A stretch of DNA of 64,000 nucleotides from Leptospira sp. WS92.C1 (lineage in GTDB: Bacteria > Spirochaetota > Leptospiria > Leptospirales > Leptospiraceae): positions 293,001-357,000 of the forward strand of contig NZ_CP162131.1 in NCBI RefSeq assembly GCF_040833975.1. Direction: 5' to 3'. The position numbers were made by a program, and so were the translations under genes. Positions 56,854 to 64,000 of the stretch are shown here, piece after piece. The notes beneath the pieces were generated by a model that saw only the letters and a list, made by a program, of their open reading frames with translations, ran no database searches and was not told the origin of the DNA. Numbering within the stretch: position 1 is the first letter of the stretch; each line of letters starts with the position of its first letter.

Positions 56854-57390
56854 TTATGAATCATATCTGTGTGGGTCGTAAGAAAATCTGTTCTTTAACG
56901 GGTTTGGTTTGAAATAGAACTCCCTTGAAATTAAGTTTTGCCGTAGATCTAAGGTCCAGATCATCCTGTAAGACTCGTGAAATATAGGAACTCCTCGATT
57001 TAAAGTTTCCACGATAGAATCCCCGACCCCGATATCATCCAACCAAAGCATATAATTAAAAAGATAACACCGCGAAACACCATGCGCTGCGGCTAAGGCT
57101 CCCAAAACGGACCAAGCCCCGGTATTGACCCGAATGCTCATTTTCCTCAACTTCCCGACATTCCGATTGTATAAAATTTTACCTCCTTTCCAATGTAATC
57201 TTTTCATAGAAGCGACATACTTAGTATATCTTCTCAACAAATACGGAAGTTTCCCAGGAAGTAGTTTTCTCTTTGTATCATCCAACTGATTCCAATAGGA
57301 TTCGGGAATCAAAATAGAATCCACACTCATGCGCCCTTCGATTAAAGCCGATTGAATTCTTCTTTCTGAATTTAACAGTAACGTTTCCAT
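56854..57390 (-). CDS. DUF1564 family protein
   Basis: This 178-aa protein matches my recollection of the Leptospira DUF1564 family: LIPESYWNQLDDTKRKLLPG, LPYLLRRYTKYVASMKR and VNTGAWSVLGALAAAHGVSRCYLFNYMLWLD. It is soluble and helical with no signal peptide. DUF1564 genes are numerous in Leptospira and their role is unknown. It stands alone on the minus strand between two plus-strand exported-protein genes. Confidence 0.72.
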   Translation of the reverse strand: METLLLNSERRIQSALIEGRMSVDSILIPESYWNQLDDTKRKLLPGKLPYLLRRYTKYVASMKRLHWKGGKILYNRNVGKLRKMSIRVNTGAWSVLGALAAAHGVSRCYLFNYMLWLDDIGVGDSIVETLNRGVPIFHESYRMIWTLDLRQNLISREFYFKPNPLKNRFSYDPHRYDS

Positions 57391-57515
57391 ACTTGAATAC
57401 GGTTCTTACTACTGAACGTTTGAAACAAATTTGAAGATTTTTTTCACTCGAGATTCTTCTTTCCGACATTACTTATCCTTGACATCGGAAATTTATTTCT
57501 TACCCTTCATTCCCT

Positions 57516-58730
57516 ATGAATTACTTCAAAATCGCATTTTCTTTTTTGATCCTCTACTTTTTATCTTTGCCCTTATTCGCACAAACTTTAGAACACCCAA
57601 ATCATGCAATCGGCGAAGAGCTTCTTAAAATTTCAAAACGAGCCAATCTGCCGGATGCGACTTTTTCCGGAAACGGAATAAAGGCCGTCGCAATCGTAGG
57701 TGATGTCGATGGAGATTCCGGAAGCGGGACCTTGGGTTACATTAAGAATATGCAGGATGTCACAAAGGTCCTTCGAGCTCGCGGAGTAAAAGTCACAGAA
57801 TTCTATAGTCCTAAAACTTCTTGGGACCAAATTAAGGAATCGGTTCGCGGCGCCAGTTTTGTTCTCTATGCGGGACATGGAGTCGGAAGCAATCTAACGG
57901 ATTCCCCCTATCATCAAACGTATGTGGGAGGTTTTTCGCTCAAAGGAAAATTCGTTTCCAACAATGAGGTGGAAACTTCTTTAAGACCCGCACCCGGTGC
58001 AATCATTCTATTACTCGGCGCGTGTTTTGCCGCGGGCAATATGGCCTACGATATGGGCGTTATCGACGCGGAAGAAACAAAACACAGAGTCTCCATGTAT
58101 TCCGCTCCGTTCTTAAAAGCCGGATTCCAAGGTTATTATGCGACTTGGGCTCCTTGGACCGCTCAGAGTATCGTTGCCGAACTTTTTACAGGAAAAGATT
58201 TCGGTTCCACATATGATACTCAGACAAATCTTTCGGAAGTTACAAAACTCGACCACCCAGCTTACTCAAGTGGAAAATTATTTTATCATAAAGGCAAACG
58301 AGGTTCGCAAGTGATCTTTGATTATGCGTTTGCGGGTAATCCCAACATCACCCTTTCCAACCAAGTTGGAGAAATATCCAAACTTCCGGAGACAACGAGT
58401 CTTACTCCGGAAGAACAGATCGCAAAAAACAACGCCCTGATCAAAGCCGTTTTTAAAAAGGATCTTAAGACATCGCTACGTTTGTTAAACGAAGGTGCGG
58501 ATCCAAATTCTAAAACTAAGGGATGGGGAATTCTTCATCTCTCCGTCTATTTCGATCTGCCCGAACTTGTAAAAACTCTTTTAGATAAAAAAGCGGATCC
58601 GAATTATCAAGTAGACGGATATACCGCCCTCTCCCTCGCGACCGCTTACGAAAGATTTGCAATCATTCCTTTGTTGGAAGCGGCAGGCGGGACAAAATCC
58701 AGATCGACTTCCGGAAAGCCAAAACCGTAA
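57516..58730 (+). CDS. Caspase-like protease with C-terminal ankyrin repeats
   Basis: This 404-aa protein has a signal peptide (FLILYFLSLPLFAQ). A caspase-like fold follows at about 45-270. The catalytic pair is His121 in VLYAGHGVGS and Cys170 in LLLGACFAAGN, as in clan CD peptidases. An ankyrin-type region at about 310-395 has DLKTSLRLLNEGADPNSK, GWGILHLSVYFDLPELVKTL and GYTALSLATAYERF. An exported caspase-like/ankyrin combination is unusual. Substrates are unknown. Confidence 0.78.
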   Translation: MNYFKIAFSFLILYFLSLPLFAQTLEHPNHAIGEELLKISKRANLPDATFSGNGIKAVAIVGDVDGDSGSGTLGYIKNMQDVTKVLRARGVKVTEFYSPKTSWDQIKESVRGASFVLYAGHGVGSNLTDSPYHQTYVGGFSLKGKFVSNNEVETSLRPAPGAIILLLGACFAAGNMAYDMGVIDAEETKHRVSMYSAPFLKAGFQGYYATWAPWTAQSIVAELFTGKDFGSTYDTQTNLSEVTKLDHPAYSSGKLFYHKGKRGSQVIFDYAFAGNPNITLSNQVGEISKLPETTSLTPEEQIAKNNALIKAVFKKDLKTSLRLLNEGADPNSKTKGWGILHLSVYFDLPELVKTLLDKKADPNYQVDGYTALSLATAYERFAIIPLLEAAGGTKSRSTSGKPKP

Positions 58731-58731
58731 G

Positions 58732-59382
58732 TTACCGAAGAAGTTTGAAAGCATGTGTCCAAGATTGAGAAAGAAAACCCGGAATGCACCAAAGAATACA
58801 AAGCGGTTCGATCGCCCTAGCAGCCTCTACCTTTCCAAGATCCTCGATCTCCCACCCGAAAAGATCTAGAATATCTTTTACTTCCTTTTTTGCGGAATCT
58901 TCGTTTCCGCAGATAAACATAGTGGGAGTTCCGCTCTTCAATTGCGGATTTACCATCAAAGCATTTCCGACCGAATTGAAACATTTCACGAAATTTGCCT
59001 TCGGAAATTCTTTTTGCAATCCTTCCATTAGAGATTCATTGTATGTTGTAAAATAATTCAAGACCCCATGCACAGGAGGTTCTTCGGAAATCGGATTGGT
59101 CGTATCGATGATTGTTTTTCCATTTAAAGAATTACCTCCGGCCATACTTAAAACTTCGGATGCAACCTTGCCTTTCACCGCTAATACAAGAATTTCCCCA
59201 AAATGAGCCGCATCCTCAAAAGATCCGATCGATGCCTTCGATCCCGCCTTGGACAACCATTCCGTTAATTTTCCGGATTCTCTTGTTCCTATTTTTACAT
59301 CCGCACCATACTTTAAGAACCCGTTTGCAAGTGTCTGACCTACACTTCCGGATCCTAAAATTCCTATTTTCTTACCTTTCAT
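58732..59382 (-). CDS. F420-dependent-type NADP oxidoreductase
   Basis: The product is about 216 aa from the ATG at 59382, which is preceded by GGGAGA (a GTG at 59400 is also open). The N-terminal Rossmann motif KIGILGSGSVGQTLANGFLK binds NADP, followed by DVKIGTRESGK. The central KTIIDTTNPIS and NFVKCFNSVGNALM match the NADPH-F420 reductase (Fno-like) family, many of whose members do not use F420. It converges with the ankyrin gene with a 1-bp gap. Confidence 0.8.
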   Translation of the reverse strand: MKGKKIGILGSGSVGQTLANGFLKYGADVKIGTRESGKLTEWLSKAGSKASIGSFEDAAHFGEILVLAVKGKVASEVLSMAGGNSLNGKTIIDTTNPISEEPPVHGVLNYFTTYNESLMEGLQKEFPKANFVKCFNSVGNALMVNPQLKSGTPTMFICGNEDSAKKEVKDILDLFGWEIEDLGKVEAARAIEPLCILWCIPGFLSQSWTHAFKLLR

Positions 59383-59628
59383 AATTTCTCCCGCTACCAC
59401 TTACATTTAAGAATCTATGGCAACAATTCATCACACATGCTTTTTTTTGTAGAAGTCCGCTCTCTGAATCCTGCAAAATAGACATTCTTCTTTGAAAAGT
59501 TCGAACGGCTCAAGATAAAAACCGAAACAATTACGGTTTGAATTCGGGATTTTTTCGGAATTTCCAAACTTTTCTGCAACAAGAAATCCTAAAAACGCTC
59601 TTATTTTTCAAATAGGAGCTAATACTAA

Positions 59629-60444
<816 letters not shown>

Positions 60445-60462
60445 GCTGCTCGTGTGTCTATC

Positions 60463-60494
60463 AAAGCCCGTCATCAAACGGGCTTTTTATTTTT
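60463..60494. terminator. Bidirectional rho-independent terminator
   Basis: A 9-bp stem (AAAGCCCGT / ACGGGCTTT) with a 6-nt loop lies directly followed by a T-rich run, between the convergent desaturase and the 60493-60966 gene. The A-run on the other strand gives it terminator form in both directions. Confidence 0.88.
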
Positions 60495-60966
60495 AATCCA
60501 AATTCTCCAAATCCTTCAAAACTTCTTCTTCGTAATTCTTTCTAAGCAAACTTAAAAAATTTTCCGGAAGTTCGATCTTATCGTTTAATATTAAGGAAAA
60601 TAATTCGTTTAATAATTCGGAATCTTCAAAACCCGTAAATAACCATTCCAACAATTCCAAAGCGAGATCCATTTTTCCTTCGATTGCAATCATCGTTCTG
60701 AATTCGCTAACGATTTCTTTTCTTTTTCCCGCTTTTAAAAATCCTCGAATTTTCTCGGGATATAAACTCATCAACGTTTGTTTTTTTGCATTCGGAGTAA
60801 AAACAAACTGTTTCTGATCCGCAGTCAAATGGGAAAGGACCGCGGTTTCCGCAGCTTGTTCTAAAATCCCTTGATCTTTAAGAGTTCGAAGTAAGACTTC
60901 TCCCAATAAAAAATCCTGAAACGGGCGAAACGGAAACCCGGAATTAGCCGCAACATCCGAAGTCAT
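60493..60966 (-). CDS. Hypothetical helical protein in operon with RsbW-like gene
   Basis: This 157-aa protein is soluble and helical ([61 protein letters not shown]). The ATG overlaps the preceding gene's stop by 4 bp, implying coupled expression with the ATPase protein. No family is recognised. Confidence 0.65.
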   Translation of the reverse strand: MTSDVAANSGFPFRPFQDFLLGEVLLRTLKDQGILEQAAETAVLSHLTADQKQFVFTPNAKKQTLMSLYPEKIRGFLKAGKRKEIVSEFRTMIAIEGKMDLALELLEWLFTGFEDSELLNELFSLILNDKIELPENFLSLLRKNYEEEVLKDLENLD

Positions 60967-61922
60967 TCCTTTTCGATCTCCACCTGTTTTCGAACCGTTT
61001 CAAACAAACTTTCCAATTCTCCGTGTGAGAATTCGCGGGTCGGCTCAAAGGAACAAAAAACGGTTCTGTAATACTTGTCTTTATGTACGAGATAAAAACC
61101 TGCCTCTTCCATAAGCGTTCTGAGTTTTGTTTCTCTGGAAGCGGTGACTACAATCGTAACCGAAGAGAGTTTACTCTTACGGTGATCAATGTGGAAATAA
61201 CAAAGGGCTTCTTCCGGATCCAACCGATCGATCTCTTCCTTGATCTCGTCAAAACTCGTAACGTCCCTCGGTCCTTTCGGATCCCTGTAATTGATCAAAA
61301 CACGTTTGAAGTAGTGGACCTTCTCTCCTTCCGGAGTGATTTCCACTCCGTTTAGAACACGTCTTTCGTCCGCGAGTTCTTTCATCAGGAATTCTCCCCT
61401 GCCCCGAGAACTTTCGATATCAAAAAGTTCGGACGAAAAATCACCTCGTTTTACGTTCTCGTTGATCTGAGAAAGGGTGTATTTCATCCCGGGTTGCATC
61501 TCATGTTTAAAGGACATTTTGAAAAATGGATTTACAACTTCATTATGTAATTCTAATTCGATTTCGGCGTATTTACCCTGTCCGTGTTCCACAATATTTT
61601 GTGTGGCTTCAGTGGCAATGATCCGAATCGTATCCGGGTCAAGACCGGCTAACGAGGAATAACGGTGTACAAAATTTTTAATTTCATACAGGGTTCCCAA
61701 ACTTTCATCGATTCTTCCGCGAATTTCGTTTTGGACGATCTCCTCCCGAAAAATTCTGGCATAGTATCGCACGCTCGCCATTCCCTTTTTCAAATAAGGG
61801 GATTGAGCGGTGTTTTCTATCTGGCGTTTGAGTCTTTTGTTTTCATCTTCTAATTCTTGAATTCGTTTCTCTTCTGGGGACATCATAAAGCTCTTTTTTT
61901 TTCTGTAGCGATATTTTCGCAT
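60963..61922 (-). CDS. RsbW-like HATPase (anti-sigma/serine kinase-type) protein
   Basis: This 319-aa protein begins with a basic N-terminus and a coiled-coil segment ([18 protein letters not shown]). A HATPase_c_2 domain follows: [20 protein letters not shown] (N box, about residues 108-127) and [18 protein letters not shown] (G box). The C-terminal 120 residues (about 215-319) are alpha/beta with [19 protein letters not shown] and are unassigned. Start candidates are ATG 61922 and ATG 61886/61883, the latter giving a shorter N-terminus. A regulatory role toward a partner protein is inferred. Confidence 0.75.
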   Translation of the reverse strand: MRKYRYRKKKSFMMSPEEKRIQELEDENKRLKRQIENTAQSPYLKKGMASVRYYARIFREEIVQNEIRGRIDESLGTLYEIKNFVHRYSSLAGLDPDTIRIIATEATQNIVEHGQGKYAEIELELHNEVVNPFFKMSFKHEMQPGMKYTLSQINENVKRGDFSSELFDIESSRGRGEFLMKELADERRVLNGVEITPEGEKVHYFKRVLINYRDPKGPRDVTSFDEIKEEIDRLDPEEALCYFHIDHRKSKLSSVTIVVTASRETKLRTLMEEAGFYLVHKDKYYRTVFCSFEPTREFSHGELESLFETVRKQVEIEKE

Positions 61923-62311
61923 TTCCGATCGCCAAACCGGTAGATTTCTAAACTAACTTTAGATGCTATAGGTTCAAGTGATAATTCGTCTTTGACGCTG
62001 AAAAAACAAAATGGGTCGTTTTCTATAAATCCTCTTCGTAACAACCGAACGGAGCCGGCTTTACCGAAAAATTCTTGATCGTTTCAAATCAGAAAAAAAT
62101 AAAATACCGAATACCCAACGCGATTTTTATGTGTTTCAGATAAAAATGTTCTTAATTCTAAGCGCAAGTCAATTGTTTCTGTTGCGGATCCCCGCAATCC
62201 CTTTTATCCAAATGATCGATCGAATCAAAAACGAACCCAGGATAAACGCGAGCTCGACAAATCCCTATACTTTCAAAAAAACTCAGACATAAGGAAGAAA
62301 CAATTCGTTTG
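61923..62311. other. Non-coding divergent gap
   Basis: These 389 bp hold no supported gene. A compact hairpin, TTGCGG-ATCC-CCGCAA, lies near 62180-62195. The region must carry promoters for the divergent HATPase and 62312-62728 genes. Confidence 0.4.
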
Positions 62312-62728
62312 ATGCTCAAAGAGTTGGAACCCGTTTCCAAAACTCTTTCGATCTTGAAAACGGGTTTCTTCAATCGCGGATTACTTGACTTTCAAAGAAA
62401 TGATTTTCTTGGGATCATGAAACAATATGATCCTTCGATCTTCGAAGCGATCTTTTCTTCCGGAAAAGTTGTGTATCGTTTTCATAGACCCAGCGATTTC
62501 GAAGATAAAATTCTTCTCAATCACCCCGAGTCCGAGAAAACATTTATGAACGAGGGTCAAACCCCATTCTTACGATTGGTGGAACTTTCAAACGGAGACC
62601 CCACTGACCCGGAGCGGCTTTTAAAAAACGAGGACGAAGTTGCAGACGATCTATATATTATTAAAATTGAACATAAAATGAAATCGGAACCTCTTCGCTC
62701 CAGAGAATCGGAAAATTCCGCAATCTAA
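62312..62728 (+). CDS. Hypothetical protein
   Basis: The product is about 138 aa from the ATG at 62312, with AAGGAAG about 20 bp upstream; a TTG at 62309 is also open. It is acidic and charged, with FLGIMKQYDPSIFEAIFSSG and RFHRPSDFEDKILLNHPES. There is no signal peptide. No family is recognised. Confidence 0.55.
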   Translation: MLKELEPVSKTLSILKTGFFNRGLLDFQRNDFLGIMKQYDPSIFEAIFSSGKVVYRFHRPSDFEDKILLNHPESEKTFMNEGQTPFLRLVELSNGDPTDPERLLKNEDEVADDLYIIKIEHKMKSEPLRSRESENSAI

Positions 62729-63044
62729 AACATTTCGTGAAACTTTATAGACTCGCAGAAAACCGACCCAAGTACAATCGATCATGACCACTCTCAAAGT
62801 TTTGGTCTCGGAAAAAGGATCCAAAGACGAGGACAGGGATCAGAACGTGTCTTTCAAATTACCGAATACATATTTATTTTCGAACGCTTTCAAAAGAAGT
62901 CCAACCTTCAGTTTAAGAAAACTCTTTACACAGAACTTCCTTTTTTAAAGTCGGGTTCTCATTTTAAAATTTACGGCACAAAAGGTCGAGCCCGGTTAAA
63001 AATGGGTTTCTGTTTTCAACCTAATCCTATACTTAGATCATTCC
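62729..63044. other. Gap with one doubtful short frame
   Basis: These 316 bp contain a 54-codon frame (62784-62948, starting MTTLKVLVSEKGSK) without a clear ribosome site, too weak to call a gene. Nothing else is seen. Confidence 0.3.
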
Positions 63045-63944
63045 ATGTCCTTCGAAAGATTCCAATCCATAAAACGTGTTCTCATTTTGGGAAAACGGAC
63101 CAAGTTCGAATTGGATTTGGAAGAATGGGGTTCGCTCGAAGCGATTCAAAAAATATACAAAATTCAAAACGATTCGTTCGCAAGAATTCACGAATCTCAT
63201 CTCAGACAAATTAAAAATCGAGAAATCCTAAAAGGACTTTTTCCCGAGGGCACATTCATCTTTCGAAAGTCTATGGAAGACCATCCTCCCGGCGATTATG
63301 ACCTTGTCATCGCACTCGGAGGAGACAATCATTTCACATATGTGGCACACCACGCGGTGGATACCCTTGTATTGGGCTGTAATTCCGACCCTCCCACATC
63401 CGTAGGCGCGCTACTCTCCTTTCATATAGAAGATATCAAAGAAGCCCTTATCAATGGCTGGAAAAACGCGATGATAGAAGAATGGCCTTTGATTTCGGTA
63501 AAAATCCATTATCCCGATGGTCGAAAGATAAGCACTCTACAGGGAATCAGCGAAATTTCGATACGAAACAACAGTCCGGATCTGACCAGCCGTTTTCTTA
63601 TCTGTCATGGAAATACAATGGAAGAGCAGAAATGTTCCGGACTTCTTGTTTATACCGGCGCCGGCTCAACGGGTTGGGTTATGTCTTGCGAAAATACGGA
63701 CACAAATTTTGACAAACAATCCCCCTTTTTTAAAGTCTATTGTAGGGAACTTCGAAAAAAAGAACATACTCAATATACTCTCGATCATTTTACGGTAACC
63801 GATAGTTTTAGTTTGATTTCGGAAATGAAAGGAGGAATCTCGATCGATTCCTTAGCGGAAACGATTTACGATTTCCCCCCGGGTGCAAAAGCTGAATTCA
63901 GTCTCTCAGAAAAAAAATTACATGTAGTGGTTCGTAAGTTATGA
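63045..63944 (+). CDS. NAD kinase-like protein
   Basis: This 299-aa protein has the NAD kinase signature [19 protein letters not shown] (GGD near residue 94), a central [17 protein letters not shown] and [15 protein letters not shown], the conserved Gly-rich loop. These match the ATP-NAD kinase family, closest in spirit to the NADK2-like branch. The overlap of its stop with the following ATG (ATGA) implies coupled translation. Confidence 0.8.
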   Translation: MSFERFQSIKRVLILGKRTKFELDLEEWGSLEAIQKIYKIQNDSFARIHESHLRQIKNREILKGLFPEGTFIFRKSMEDHPPGDYDLVIALGGDNHFTYVAHHAVDTLVLGCNSDPPTSVGALLSFHIEDIKEALINGWKNAMIEEWPLISVKIHYPDGRKISTLQGISEISIRNNSPDLTSRFLICHGNTMEEQKCSGLLVYTGAGSTGWVMSCENTDTNFDKQSPFFKVYCRELRKKEHTQYTLDHFTVTDSFSLISEMKGGISIDSLAETIYDFPPGAKAEFSLSEKKLHVVVRKL

Positions 63945-64000
63945 GTCAAATGAACATCAAAAAAAAAGAAACGTCTGCGGGAGTTTATGTGTATTCGCTC
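63941..64000 (+). CDS. Partial CDS at right window edge
   Basis: An ATG overlapping the stop of the NAD-kinase-like gene by 4 bp opens a frame of 20 codons ([20 protein letters not shown]) that runs off the window. Function cannot be assigned. Confidence 0.5.
   Translation, partial: MSQMNIKKKETSAGVYVYSL

Noticed and set aside
62158..62373. A 71-aa minus-strand frame
   Set aside because: It overlaps the better supported 62312-62728 gene and has no recognisable features.
62784..62948. A 54-codon plus-strand frame
   Set aside because: There is no clear ribosome site or family; kept only as a note in the gap description.

Overview
The window reads as a Leptospira chromosome. The indications are many lipoproteins with the loose spirochaetal lipobox, a 23-residue leucine-rich-repeat protein beside an ECF sigma/anti-sigma pair, a DUF1564 protein (a family I know only from Leptospira), SBBP and kelch surface lipoproteins, a giant SpvB/RHS protein and a meaA-meaB pair. 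No rRNA, tRNA or CRISPR array was seen.

Region 1 (1-16.4 kb). A minus-strand block carries a 2.3-kDa-residue-scale (about 2,320 aa) SpvB/VCBS/RHS protein, then lipoprotein genes, a displaced second copy of the RHS C-terminal junction with a different hydrophobic tail, another lipoprotein paralogous to the first set, a helix-turn-helix regulator and a partial gene. This looks like a polymorphic RHS locus with tail/lipoprotein modules. A plus-strand cluster follows: an outer-membrane barrel candidate, SBBP and kelch lipoproteins, a TPR-like membrane protein and four small, partly cysteine-rich lipoproteins.

Region 2 (16.5-49.6 kb). This is an AT-rich accessory island. It begins next to an intact tyrosine recombinase and ends at an IS1595-like transposase overlapping the first core gene. 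It holds a three-gene conflict system (PRTase-like protein, ORC/CDC6-like ATPase and a third protein split by an IS256-family element), a uracil-DNA-glycosylase-fold protein, a second tyrosine recombinase broken by two different insertion sequences, a VapD-like protein, a CYTH protein, a group-II-like reverse transcriptase divergent from an HNH nuclease, an IS481-family element, an HD-domain operon, the sigma/anti-sigma/LRR locus, a 1,223-aa protein with a C-terminal PD-(D/E)xK nuclease signature, and an XRE/ImmA regulator-protease pair with two small divergent genes. Removing the insertion sequences and one copy of each target duplication restores open frames of 317 and 291 codons, so both broken genes can be reconstructed exactly.

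Region 3 (49.6-64 kb). Genes here use visibly more G/C-ending codons and look like ordinary core genome: a SAM methyltransferase and a membrane protein, MeaA (B12-dependent ethylmalonyl-CoA-type mutase) with its MeaB GTPase, a transglutaminase, DUF1564, a caspase-like/ankyrin protein, an F420-dependent-type NADP oxidoreductase, a fatty-acid desaturase, an RsbW-like ATPase protein and an NAD-kinase-like protein.
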